Shown: one piece after another, positions 11,772 through 19,388 of the stretch
Layout of the letters: every line of letters starts with the position of its first letter
How positions within the stretch are numbered: position 1 is the first letter of the stretch
Assembly (NCBI GenBank): GCA_040756995.1
Contig: JBFLYK010000001.1
Span: forward strand, 310,001-374,000
DNA from: BP-133 sp040756995
Lineage (GTDB): Bacteria; Actinomycetota; Acidimicrobiia; IMCC26256; BP-133
Direction: 5' to 3'
Length of the DNA: 64,000 bases
The notes under the pieces: generated by a model
Database searches by the model: none
What the model was told of the DNA's origin: nothing
The model's input: the letters and a program-made list of their open reading frames with translations, nothing else
Made by a program: the position numbers and the translations under genes

Positions 11772-12455
11772 TCAGTGCGGGCTGTGCTCGGCGGTCGCCG
11801 GCACAGCGGCGGTCTCCGGTTCGCTGACGGGTTCGATGCTGGCCCGGGCGGCTTCGAGCGCCCCGGCGGTGTCGTCTTCGGCGTTCCCGCTCGGGCGGTG
11901 CTCGGCGGACAGGGCCTCCAGGCGGGTGGCGGCGGCCCGGACGGGTCCGGCGCCCGTTTCCGCCGCGCCGGCCACCGGAACGTCACCCGAGATCTCGCTG
12001 GCGCGCTGCTGGCCGGCGTCCAGCCGGTCGGCGTGCCGGGTCAGGAGCTGGGCGAGGCGCCGGAGTCCGGTTCGGAACTCGACGTGGTCGTCGTCGTGGC
12101 CGACGACGCGGGCGAAGCTGCGGGCCATCTTCTCCAGCTCGTCGATCTCCCGGCGGATCAGCTCGCGGTCTTGCGCGATCTCTTCCTGCCAGTCGACCTC
12201 TTCGAGCAGGTCCCGGATCAGGGTGTGCGGAATGAGCTCGAGGTTGCCGGGGAGCGACACCAGCAGGCGGACGGCTTCGAGCAACTCGCTATGGGCTCGG
12301 CAGACCCGTCCCGCTTCTCGGACCACCATGTTGGTGTAGGCCGGGGCGAGACGGCGGCCGCAGCGGGGGCAGCGACCTTCGGGGGAGCGGGCCAGTTCGG
12401 AGAGGTAGAAGTCGAGCCGGCAGAAGCGGCACCGGGCGCGGATGCGGTCAGCCAA
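11772..12455 (-). CDS. Zinc-ribbon and coiled-coil protein
   Basis: A 227-residue protein. An N-terminal zinc ribbon has CRFC at about 9-12 and CPRC about 18 residues later. A helical region (about 60-160) rich in Glu, Arg and Leu follows, then an Ala/Glu/Pro-rich, probably disordered tail. The start is a TTG at 12455: AAGGAGG lies 10 nt upstream, whereas the frame further up has no ribosome-binding site and would overlap the neighbouring gene. It belongs to a three-gene minus-strand group with the membrane protein upstream and the coiled-coil protein downstream. I do not recognise a family; zinc binding is inferred from the paired CxxC motifs. Confidence 0.7.
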   Translation of the reverse strand: MADRIRARCRFCRLDFYLSELARSPEGRCPRCGRRLAPAYTNMVVREAGRVCRAHSELLEAVRLLVSLPGNLELIPHTLIRDLLEEVDWQEEIAQDRELIRREIDELEKMARSFARVVGHDDDHVEFRTGLRRLAQLLTRHADRLDAGQQRASEISGDVPVAGAAETGAGPVRAAATRLEALSAEHRPSGNAEDDTAGALEAARASIEPVSEPETAAVPATAEHSPH

Positions 12456-12471
12456 TCGAGGTGAACCTCCT

Positions 12472-12738
12472 TCAGTCGGGCTCGGGGGGTGCTTCGACCC
12501 ACAGCGAGCGCAAGATTGTGGGCGACCCGTCATCGTCGTCGCCGCCCGGAAGTGAGCCGACCGGGGCGTCGAGCGCCACCGCCGTACCGAGGGTCAGCAG
12601 CCCGATGAGCAGGAACGCCGGCAGCCAGCGGTCGACGAAGAGCCCCGTGGCGACCAGCACCGCCCCGGCCACTCCGAGCAGGATCGTCCGCCGCTGCCCT
12701 GCTCGCTCAGCGGCGGAGCCGTAGCCCGTCGAATGCAA
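12472..12738 (-). CDS. Small two-helix membrane protein
   Basis: An 88-residue protein predicted from a TTG start. Two hydrophobic segments (TILLGVAGAVLVATGLF, about 18-36, and WLPAFLLIGLLTLGTAVAL, about 40-58) are followed by an acidic stretch GGDDDDG and a Pro-rich tail. High third-position GC and the 16-nt gap to the zinc-ribbon gene, whose ribosome-binding site overlaps this stop, support a real gene. The start is uncertain because only a G-rich, weak ribosome-binding site is visible. Function unknown. Confidence 0.5.
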   Translation of the reverse strand: MHSTGYGSAAERAGQRRTILLGVAGAVLVATGLFVDRWLPAFLLIGLLTLGTAVALDAPVGSLPGGDDDDGSPTILRSLWVEAPPEPD

Positions 12739-12945
12739 CAAAGCCCCACCCCCGGATGCCACGCGGATCGAACGTGCCACGGGCCGGGACTGGGGCCACG
12801 CAAACGACTTGGTGTCGGCCGTCGGGTCTGGGACGGCGGCTCCGAACGCAAATCTAGCCCGGATCCACTGTCCGGCTCCCACCCGAGATGCCGGATTGGA
12901 CGGGCGGCGGGCGGGGGAAGCGGCCAGTGGGTAGCCTGGCGGGCG

Positions 12946-13680
12946 ATGGGTCAGGAGGACCGGATCGACGGCGAACTGCTGCTCGAAGTGCTCTCCGGTT
13001 TCGCTCACACCTTGGCCGGGCGGTTCGACGTGAGCGAGGTCCTCTACCGGCTGGCCGAGAACGTCGTGGCCATCCTGAAGGTGGCCGGGACGGGAGTCTC
13101 GGTGGTCGACGAGCAGGGCCGGTTGCGTCCGGTGACCGCCATCAACGAGCTGACGGCGCAGCTCGAGCGGGTCGAGGAAGCAACCCAGCAGGGGCCGTGC
13201 GTGGACAGCTTCCAGCGGGGCGAGGTCATCCGGGTCGACAGTCTCCAGGAGCGGGCCGGTGAGTGGCCCGAGTGGAGCGCGGAGGCGAAACGCCATGGCG
13301 TCGAGGCCGTGCTGGGCATTCCGCTGCAGGTGGACGGGCGCACCATCGGGGCCATGAACGTCTACGCATCGGAACCGAGACGGTGGCGGGATGCCGACGT
13401 GCGAGCGGCGCGGGTGCTGGGCGACATGGCCGCCAGCTACGTGGCCAATGCGTCTGACCTGGAACAGTCGCGGCGCACGACGGAGCAGCTGCGGGAAGCG
13501 CTGGAGAGCCGGATCATCATCGAGCAGGCGAAAGGGATGCTGGCCTCCGAGTACAGGATCTCCGTCGACCAGGCCTTCGTCGTCCTGCGCGATCACTCCC
13601 GCCGTCACGGCGCGAGCCTGCGGGGTGTGGCCGAGGCGGTCGTGACGCTGGGTTTGCGTCCGCCCCGGAAGCCGGGCTGA
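12946..13680 (+). CDS. GAF-ANTAR transcription antitermination regulator
   Basis: A 244-residue protein with a GAF sensor domain (about 15-165; VVAILKVAGTGVSVVDEQGR and the QQGPCVDSF motif of this subfamily) and a C-terminal ANTAR domain (about 180-240; ALESRIIIEQAKGMLASE). ANTAR domains bind paired RNA hairpins and prevent transcription termination; GAF-ANTAR proteins are numerous in actinobacteria. A ligand or redox cue for the GAF domain cannot be inferred. It diverges from the small membrane protein gene across about 200 bp. Start chosen at ATG 12946, matching the usual short lead into GAF. Confidence 0.88.
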   Translation: MGQEDRIDGELLLEVLSGFAHTLAGRFDVSEVLYRLAENVVAILKVAGTGVSVVDEQGRLRPVTAINELTAQLERVEEATQQGPCVDSFQRGEVIRVDSLQERAGEWPEWSAEAKRHGVEAVLGIPLQVDGRTIGAMNVYASEPRRWRDADVRAARVLGDMAASYVANASDLEQSRRTTEQLREALESRIIIEQAKGMLASEYRISVDQAFVVLRDHSRRHGASLRGVAEAVVTLGLRPPRKPG

Positions 13681-13713
13681 CCGGTGGCGTTCCGGGCAGG
13701 GACCGCCTGACGG

Positions 13714-14100
13714 CGAGCCGGGCGAGGCCGTGGTCGACCTCCCAAAGCCGGTGGGTCGCCTCGTGGACGGCCCGCCGGAGTACTTCGAGGGCGGTGACAT
13801 GGCGGTCGTCGCGCTGGCCGGTGCGGAGCCAGTCCCGGCCTCGGAAGCGCTTGGCGACGCGCATGAGGCGGTCCGCTTGCGCCGCCATGTCGGTGACTAC
13901 TTCGGCCGGGGTCCGGTCGGCGGGGACGTCAGCGGGCCGGCCGGCGGCGCTCAGCACCGGCGTGTCGGCGGTCCGCAACCGCCCCAGGTCGTCGGCGGCC
14001 CGGCGGAAGGCGCCGGCGGAGCTGCGGCGTGCCCGAGGGCGGAGGGACCGTTGCCCAACCGTTGGTGGAGGTCCTCGGCGCAGTGGCGGTCCAGTAGCCG
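13714..14100 (-). pseudogene. DinB/MDMPI-like gene remnant, frame-broken
   Basis: The minus strand has strong coding character but no intact frame. One frame gives LLDRHCAEDLHQRLGNGPS; a shift near 14040 continues as FRRAADDLGRLRTAD, later DMAAQADRLMRVAKRF and EVLRRAVHEATHRLWEVDHG. The last part, with its His in a helix, resembles the end of mycothiol-dependent isomerase or DinB-type proteins. No start codon with a ribosome-binding site and no stop at the expected end are visible; the frame runs on into the antisense of the GAF-ANTAR gene. A decayed gene or two sequencing errors would explain this. Confidence 0.45.
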
Positions 14101-14114
14101 ACCTGTGCCTGTTC

Positions 14115-14528
14115 GTGGTCCACCTGCGGGACCGGACGACGAATACGTTCCTGCGACCGGTCATCCAGCGGATCGTCGACGTCTTCGCCGACGCCGACTG
14201 CAACCTCGGCATCCTGGCGGTCGACCTCGACGAAGCCCACGCCCGCCAGCAGCTCGGCGAGCTGGTCGACCGGGTGCAGCTCTTCCTGGACCCCGACGGC
14301 AGCTCCGCCCGAGCCCTCGGCGTCGAGGGCACGCCCGCCCTCGTCTGGGTGACGCCGACGCCGGAGGTCGCTGAGGTGGCCGAAGGTTGGCACCCGGTGG
14401 AGTGGCGGCACGTGCTGCGGGCCATGGCCGAGAAGCTGCGCTGGAGCCATCCGGTCCTGCCCCTCCCGGGCGACCCCGACCCGATCGCCGCCCGGCCGCT
14501 GTGGACGGTCCCGGCCCGGGCCGCCTGA
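14115..14528 (+). CDS. Thioredoxin-like fold protein
   Basis: About 137 residues from a GTG start. It opens VVHLRDRTTNTFLRPV, then DCNLGILAVDLDE, LFLDPDGSSARALGVEGTPALVWV and GWHPVEWRHVLRAM. The order of strand, helix and the cis-Pro-like GTPALVWV segment matches a thioredoxin fold. No CxxC active site remains (the single Cys is in DADCNLG), so it is unlikely to be an ordinary disulfide reductase. The start is uncertain because coding-like sequence extends a few codons upstream without ATG. It ends 16 nt before the lipoprotein metalloprotease gene, which may be cotranscribed. Confidence 0.6.
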   Translation: MVHLRDRTTNTFLRPVIQRIVDVFADADCNLGILAVDLDEAHARQQLGELVDRVQLFLDPDGSSARALGVEGTPALVWVTPTPEVAEVAEGWHPVEWRHVLRAMAEKLRWSHPVLPLPGDPDPIAARPLWTVPARAA

Positions 14529-14544
14529 TCGCGGAGGTCCGACG

Positions 14545-15534
14545 ATGTCGCGCCCGTTCCCCCAGAGGGATCGCAGACATTCGGGTCGACGCTCCGGGCG
14601 GGCCGCCGCTCTCGGCCTGCTCGCTCTCCTGCTGGCGGCGAGCTGCTCGACTGGGTCGCAGACGGGCGGCTCCGCCTCGCCGCCGGTTCCGGCCCCGCCG
14701 CTGCCCGGCCCCGCCGCCCGCCTGCTGCAACCGCGCCCGGACCAGGTGGCGAACGGCCACGTCGCCGAGATCGAGCGGCGGTCCTCGTCGAGCCGGCGCG
14801 ACGGCGGCTCATCGGCGGCCGTTCCCGTTCCGGACGCCGGCGGCGGCAAGGTCGAGGCGTCGGTCGAGGCCTTCAGTCCCGACGGCCCGGTCGGCGGCTA
14901 CGCCCGGTTGCTGCTGCGGCCCGACCTCGGTTCGACGATCCGGGTCGAGGTCGTCGCCCAGCGTCCGGCGGTGCCGGGTCCCGCCACGCTCGCCGGCCTC
15001 CGCCAGACCCTGGCCGAGGTGACCGGCAAGCGGGTGACGGTCAGCGACCCCATGATCATCGCCGGTGACGGTTCGGGCGCCTCGGCCTGGACCACCGCCC
15101 GGATCCGGCAGCTGGCTCCCGGTCCGAGCAGCGTCGGTGGGCCGGTCACCGTCCGCCTGGCCTTCCTCGGGGGACGGTTCGTCGACGACGACAACGCGCT
15201 GGGCGTGGCCGTCAACGCCAGCACCGCCGCGGTCTTCACCGAGCGGGCCCGCGCCGCCGCCGGCCTGTTCGGCGATCCCGGCCGGCTCGAATTGGCGGTC
15301 GCCACCCACGAACTCGGCCACCTGCTCGGCCTCGTCGACCTCGTCCTGGACACCGGCCGCGAGGACCCCGAGCATCCCGGCCACTCTCCCAACCGCGGTT
15401 CGGTCATGTTCTGGGCGGTGGAGAGCAGCCTCGTCGGCACGCTCCTCGGCGGCGGCCCCCCGACGGCCTTCGACGCCGCCGACCGGGCCGACCTCGCCCG
15501 CATCGCCCAATCATCGTCACCGCCAACTCGATGA
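14545..15534 (+). CDS. Metzincin-like lipoprotein metalloprotease
   Basis: A 329-residue exported protein. An Arg-rich N-terminus and hydrophobic core end in a lipobox-like LLAASC (Cys about 36), followed by a Pro/Ser/Gly-rich spacer. The catalytic part is C-terminal: HELGHLLGLVD at 255-265, the extended zinc motif HExxHxxGxxD in which Asp replaces the third His, and a Met about 24 residues later in SVMFW that can form the Met-turn. Snapalysin-type enzymes also use Asp as third ligand. The overall length and N-terminal region fit no family I know. Expected outside the membrane, where it could process surface proteins. Confidence 0.72.
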   Translation: MSRPFPQRDRRHSGRRSGRAAALGLLALLLAASCSTGSQTGGSASPPVPAPPLPGPAARLLQPRPDQVANGHVAEIERRSSSSRRDGGSSAAVPVPDAGGGKVEASVEAFSPDGPVGGYARLLLRPDLGSTIRVEVVAQRPAVPGPATLAGLRQTLAEVTGKRVTVSDPMIIAGDGSGASAWTTARIRQLAPGPSSVGGPVTVRLAFLGGRFVDDDNALGVAVNASTAAVFTERARAAAGLFGDPGRLELAVATHELGHLLGLVDLVLDTGREDPEHPGHSPNRGSVMFWAVESSLVGTLLGGGPPTAFDAADRADLARIAQSSSPPTR

Positions 15535-15563
15535 CCCCGAAGCGACGAGAGGAGGACACGCGC

Positions 15564-15926
15564 ATGGTGGCAGCAAACCTCGAACGACGAGCGGTCGAAT
15601 TGTCCGGCGACGGGACTGCCAGCGACGACGCCGTCCGCCAACTCGTCGAGCTGGCGGGCGGCCGACCGGCTCCGCTGGAGGCCGCGGCCCACACGTTCAT
15701 CAGGCGGCTGCACCAGCACAGCGACGACTTCGAGGCGACCAACGCCTTGCGCCTCGTCTACCGGGCGCTGGGCCAGGTCGGTTGGGACGTCGACACCTAC
15801 CCCCGCCTCACCCCAGCCGCCTCGCCCGCGCCGCAATCGAGCCCGGCGAAGGCGCCGGCCCAGCGCCGAGCCCGGTGGTCCCGGCTGCGCTGGCCCCGCC
15901 GTCGCCGCCAGCCGGCGTGGTCCTGA
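15564..15926 (+). CDS. Hypothetical protein with a basic tail
   Basis: A 120-residue soluble protein. The first ~75 residues are helical with a conserved-looking core (HTFIRRLHQHSDDFEATNALRL, then GWDVDTYPRL); the last ~25 are rich in Arg and Trp (RRARWSRLRWPRRRR), which could bind nucleic acid or membrane. GAGAGGAGG lies 8 nt before ATG 15564, favouring it over an in-frame ATG 33 nt upstream that would overlap the metalloprotease stop. The DUF2905 gene follows after 15 nt, so the two are probably cotranscribed. No family recognised. Confidence 0.6.
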   Translation: MVAANLERRAVELSGDGTASDDAVRQLVELAGGRPAPLEAAAHTFIRRLHQHSDDFEATNALRLVYRALGQVGWDVDTYPRLTPAASPAPQSSPAKAPAQRRARWSRLRWPRRRRQPAWS

Positions 15927-15941
15927 CGGAGGAGCCCGCCG

Positions 15942-16157
15942 ATGGAGAAAGAGCTGGGACGGTTCCTCATCATCGCCGGCGCGACGCTGGCCATCCTCGG
16001 CGCCATTCTGACCTGGGGCCCGAACCTCCGCCTCGGCCGGCTCCCCGGCGATATCTCCATCTCCCGGGGCGGCCTGCGGATCTACATCCCGCTCGGCACC
16101 TGTCTTCTCGTCTCGGTGGTGCTCACGGTGCTGGCCCGCATCCTCAGCCCCCGCTGA
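15942..16157 (+). CDS. DUF2905 family membrane protein
   Basis: A 71-residue protein with two transmembrane helices (about 7-24 and 50-67) separated by LGRLPGDISISRGGLRIYIPL. The central LGRLPGDI...YIPLGTC motif is the signature of the DUF2905 family, found in many bacteria with no assigned function. The length is typical. A good ribosome-binding site (GGAGG) precedes the ATG. Confidence 0.85.
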   Translation: MEKELGRFLIIAGATLAILGAILTWGPNLRLGRLPGDISISRGGLRIYIPLGTCLLVSVVLTVLARILSPR

Positions 16158-16294
16158 CCCGCCGCCGCTACAGCAACGAATCGCTACATTGGACGGGTCG
16201 CTGCCCCAGACCCCGGCCGCGGCGATGTGGCTGCCCAGCCCCGGTCCCCGGCTCCCGGCTCAGTTTCAATCGGAGCGCGGAGGGAGACCGCACC

Positions 16295-16399
16295 GTGCAC
16301 AGGGGTGATGTGACTCGCCGCGTCGCAAGCTGGTCCGCGCCGCGGGCCATCGCCCTCCAGGTCCCCACCGACCGCGGTCTTCTCCCAGGGGCGGGCTGA
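16295..16399 (+). CDS. Possible 34-codon leader ORF before the phosphatase-KaiB gene
   Basis: A GTG at 16295, behind GGAGGGAG at normal spacing, opens a 34-codon frame whose TGA ends one base before the ATG of the next gene. Such an arrangement could couple translation of the two. The peptide shows no motif. The rest of the 243-bp gap between DUF2905 and the phosphatase gene shows no clear sigma-70 promoter to me. It may be chance; alternatively the phosphatase gene could begin further upstream with an error in between. Confidence 0.25.
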   Translation: MHRGDVTRRVASWSAPRAIALQVPTDRGLLPGAG

Positions 16400-16400
16400 G

Positions 16401-17399
16401 ATGCCGGCTCGTTGGCGCATCGGGACGATACGGCTGCAGGCGTTGACCGTCGAGGCGTGCTGGCGCCCGATGGAGGGTGACACCGCCGGCGATTTCCACG
16501 AGGTGATGGACCTGCGCGACGGGCGGGTGGCGCTCGTCGTCGGCGATGCACCGGGGTTTGGGCCTGAAGCCGCCGCGCTGGCCGAGGACCTTCGGGCGGC
16601 CCTGCGCCGCCGGTTCGGCCACACCACCGATCCGGCCGCGGTCCTGAGCGAGCTCGACGCCGCGCTGTCGGCCCGCGGCGACGACCTGATCGCCACCGCG
16701 GCGTGCGCCGTCGTCGACCCCGAGGCCCGCACGGTGGAGGTCGTCAACGCCGGCCACCTCCCGCCCGTCGTGGCCGAGGGCCCGAGCGTCGCCCTCCTCG
16801 ACGGGTGGGCCGACCCGCCGCTGGGCATCGCCGCGGCGCGAACGACGCTGAGATACCGCCTGGCACCCGATAGCGCGCTGTTCCTCTACACCGACGGGCT
16901 GATCGAACGGCGCGGCACGCCGCTCGACGCGGCGATCGACCAGCTGCTGGCGGCGTCTCGCGGGATCGGCGGAGCCCGGGCCTGGGCGTCGGAGTTCGCC
17001 CGGCGGGCCACCGAGCGGTTCGGCCAGCCGACCGACGACGCCACCGTCGTGTCGCTCCAGCTCACGGCGGCGTCCCCGGGGCTTCTCGTGGCCGACGAGC
17101 CTCCGGCTGAGCGTCAACCCGTTTCGCTGCGGGTCTACCTCGATCCCGGGGATGTGCGGTCCCAGCAGTTCGAGCGCGTGATCGCGGCCCTGGTCTCCGC
17201 CTCGCAATCCACCCTCGACATGCAGGTCCGGTTCGTCGATGTCACCGGTCCGTCGATGGAGACCGAAGCCGCCGGCGTGCTGGCCGCGCCAACGGTCGTG
17301 CGGGAGCAGCCCGGCCCGCCGGTCCGGGCCATCGGCTGGTTCTGGTCGGCGTCAGAGCTGGCTCGAGCATTGCACGTTCCGTTCCCCGAGGAGAGCTGA
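16401..17399 (+). CDS. SpoIIE-type PP2C phosphatase fused to a KaiB-like domain
   Basis: A 332-residue two-domain protein. Residues about 10-225 are a SpoIIE/RsbU-type Ser/Thr phosphatase: metal-binding D31 in AGDF, D49 in VVGDAPG, NAGHLPPVV near 116, LFLYTDGL near 163 and TDDATVV near 211 are all in place. Residues about 243-325 (SLRVYLDPGD, FVDVTGP, LAAPTVVREQP, GWFWSASELARAL) match the thioredoxin-like KaiB fold, which binds KaiC in cyanobacteria and also forms the N-terminus of the kinase SasA. The stop overlaps the kaiC ATG (TGATG). I infer that the KaiB domain tethers or tunes the phosphatase through the adjacent KaiC. The phosphatase substrate is unknown; anti-sigma antagonists or KaiC itself are candidates. 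Confidence 0.82.
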   Translation: MPARWRIGTIRLQALTVEACWRPMEGDTAGDFHEVMDLRDGRVALVVGDAPGFGPEAAALAEDLRAALRRRFGHTTDPAAVLSELDAALSARGDDLIATAACAVVDPEARTVEVVNAGHLPPVVAEGPSVALLDGWADPPLGIAAARTTLRYRLAPDSALFLYTDGLIERRGTPLDAAIDQLLAASRGIGGARAWASEFARRATERFGQPTDDATVVSLQLTAASPGLLVADEPPAERQPVSLRVYLDPGDVRSQQFERVIAALVSASQSTLDMQVRFVDVTGPSMETEAAGVLAAPTVVREQPGPPVRAIGWFWSASELARALHVPFPEES

Positions 17400-18844
17400 T
17401 GCCGCGCCGCCCTCGCCAAGAACTCGAACGCGTCGAAGCAGGCATCGCCGGCCTCGACCTCATCACCCACGGTGGCCTGCCCCGCAACCGGCTGACGCTG
17501 GTGGCCGGCACGGCCGGGAGCGGCAAGACGGTGTTCGCCGCCCAGTTCCTCGCCACCGGCATCGCCGCCGGCGAACCGGGTGTGTTCGTCACCTTCGAGG
17601 AACGGCCCGAGGGCATCCGCCGCAACATGGGCTCGTTCGGCTGGGACATCGCCGGCTGGGAGGAGAAACGGTCGTGGGAGTTCGTCGACGCCTCGCCCCG
17701 CCAGGTCGACACGGTCTTCGCCGGCGACGATTTCAACTTGTCGCCGCTGCTGGCCCGGATCACCAACGCCATCGACCGGACCGGCGCCCGCCGGGTGGCC
17801 ATCGACTCCATCGGAGCCCTGGTGGCCCAGTTCACCCATGTCGCCCCGGCCCGCCAGGCGCTCTTCCGGCTGGCCGCCGCCCTGGAGGAAGCCGGGGTGA
17901 CCACGGTGATGACGGCCGAGCGTCCGGAAGACTACGGGCCCATCGCCCGGCTGGGCTTCGAGGAGTTCGTGGCGGACAACGTCGTCATCCTCCGCAACGC
18001 CCTCGACGGCGAGAAGCGCCGGCGGACCATCGAGATCCTCAAGATGCGGGGCTGTTCGCACCTGAAGGGCGAGCATCTCTTCACCCTCCTCGAGGACGGC
18101 ATCGTCATCGTCCCCGTCGCCATCGGACCGCTCCACTACGGCACGTCCAACCGCCGGCTCAACTCCGGGGTCCCGGCTCTCGATGTCATGTTCGACGGGG
18201 GGTTGTTCGAGAAGTCGCTCTGGCTCGTCGCCGGGGCGACGGGAACCGGCAAGTCGTTCCTTGCCATCCACTTCGTCGCCGGTGGCGTCCAGGCCGGAGA
18301 GCGGGCCCTCCTGCACAGCTTCGAGGAGAGCCGCGACCAACTCGTCCGCAACGCGGCGGCGTGGGGCATCGACCTGGCCGCCATGGAGGAGTCCAACCGG
18401 CTCTGCATCGTCGCCCAGGCGCCGGAATCGGCCTCGCTGGAGGATCACCTCCACCGGATGAAAGCGACGATCGAGGAATTCGAGCCGGACCGGGTGGCCA
18501 TCGACAGCCTCACCGCCCTCCAGCGGGTCGCCACCGTCAAGAGCTTCCGGGAGTACGTCCTCGGGTTGACCTTCCACATCAAACTGCGTTCGCTGCTCGG
18601 TCTCGTCACCACCAGCGTCACCGACTTCCTCGCCGCCGAAAGCACCGGGGAGCTCCACGTTTCGACCATCAGCGACGTCATCACGCTCCTGCACTACGTT
18701 CCCGTCGGCGGGGAAGTGCACCGCGGTGTGCAGGTCCTCAAGATGCGGGGATCGGACCACGACAAGAGCGTCCGGGAGTTCCGCATCACCGATCACGGCA
18801 TGGAGGTCGCCGACCCCTTCCCCGACGTCAGCGACCTGTTCTAG
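17399..18844 (+). CDS. kaiC: KaiC-like RecA-fold ATPase with two domains
   Basis: A 481-residue double-domain KaiC. CI: Walker A GTAGSGKT at 37-44 and catalytic glutamates E67-E68 in VTFEERPEGI. CII: Walker A GATGTGKS at 279-286 and E309-E310 in HSFEESRDQL. The CII autophosphorylation pair equivalent to Ser431-Thr432 of Synechococcus KaiC is kept (S422-T423 in LHVSTISD). The Thr426 position is Gly417, with a Thr at 416. The C-terminal tail is shorter than in the clock protein (519 residues). It overlaps the phosphatase-KaiB gene by one base. No kaiA or separate kaiB is nearby. A non-circadian, KaiC-based stress switch is more likely than a full clock. Confidence 0.92.
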   Translation: MPRRPRQELERVEAGIAGLDLITHGGLPRNRLTLVAGTAGSGKTVFAAQFLATGIAAGEPGVFVTFEERPEGIRRNMGSFGWDIAGWEEKRSWEFVDASPRQVDTVFAGDDFNLSPLLARITNAIDRTGARRVAIDSIGALVAQFTHVAPARQALFRLAAALEEAGVTTVMTAERPEDYGPIARLGFEEFVADNVVILRNALDGEKRRRTIEILKMRGCSHLKGEHLFTLLEDGIVIVPVAIGPLHYGTSNRRLNSGVPALDVMFDGGLFEKSLWLVAGATGTGKSFLAIHFVAGGVQAGERALLHSFEESRDQLVRNAAAWGIDLAAMEESNRLCIVAQAPESASLEDHLHRMKATIEEFEPDRVAIDSLTALQRVATVKSFREYVLGLTFHIKLRSLLGLVTTSVTDFLAAESTGELHVSTISDVITLLHYVPVGGEVHRGVQVLKMRGSDHDKSVREFRITDHGMEVADPFPDVSDLF

Positions 18845-18876
18845 CGACGAAAGATCTCTGTGATTCGGGAAACGAA

Positions 18877-18894
18877 AACGCCTGTGCCGGCGTT
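18877..18894 (+). terminator. Short hairpin after kaiC
   Basis: AACGCC-TGTGCC-GGCGTT lies 33 bp after the kaiC stop: a 6-bp stem with a 6-nt loop followed by ATT. It could be a weak terminator. The flanking GGGAAAC and CGTT also resemble the two halves of an ECF-type promoter toward the proline-rich gene at 19033, so the role is ambiguous. Confidence 0.3.
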
Positions 18895-19032
18895 ATTCGG
18901 GATGGTTGGAGCGTCTCGCCCGGATTGAGCCCCGGGCGGACGCGTGACACATAACCACGGCTGATGGCGGAGCGCCGTCCGGCGTCCCGTCACCGGTTTG
19001 GTTCTGTCGATGCGCGTCAAGGAGGCACGACC

Positions 19033-19377
19033 ATGAAGATCTTCGCTCAGGATCGGAAGAGACTGTGGGCCCTGCTGCCGGCCGTCGCGCTGATGCTGTT
19101 CGCCTCGGCGGCCTGGGCGGGCGACAATCCCGGCCCCGTGTTGCCGAACACCCCAGCCGTACCCGGCGCCCCGTCCGCTCCGGGGACGCCGGACATGTCG
19201 GAAGGGCCCCTGCGCTACACCGACATTCCGGCGGTGCCGAAGGCCCCGACGGCGCCGTCGACACCCGGTATCCCGTTCCTTCGGATGAACGCCCCGGAGA
19301 CGCCTTCACTCCCCAGCGCTCCGGCGATCCCGGGCGTTCCGAAGGCGGCGGAGACGCCGTGGATGCCGCGGTACTGA
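19033..19377 (+). CDS. Secreted proline-rich protein, paralogue of 292-687
   Basis: A 114-residue protein with a signal peptide (KRLWALLPAVALMLFASAAWA, residues about 9-29) and a mature part made of Pro/Ala/Thr with short PxxP-like units such as LPNTPAVPGAPSAPG and LPSAPAIPGVPK. Those segments closely match the repeats of the protein at 292-687 (LPNTPAIPAP, LPSAPAMPGLP). AAGGAGG is 7 nt before the ATG. The gene lies 11 nt before the subtilase gene and is probably cotranscribed with it. Function unknown; possibly an extracellular partner or substrate of the subtilase. Confidence 0.75.
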   Translation: MKIFAQDRKRLWALLPAVALMLFASAAWAGDNPGPVLPNTPAVPGAPSAPGTPDMSEGPLRYTDIPAVPKAPTAPSTPGIPFLRMNAPETPSLPSAPAIPGVPKAAETPWMPRY

Positions 19378-19388
19378 GGCGGCGTCAC

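Noticed and set aside
12915..12945. GGGTAG before the GAF-ANTAR gene as a SigF-type -10
   Set aside because: No matching GTTT-type -35 at the right distance; a single hexamer is not enough.
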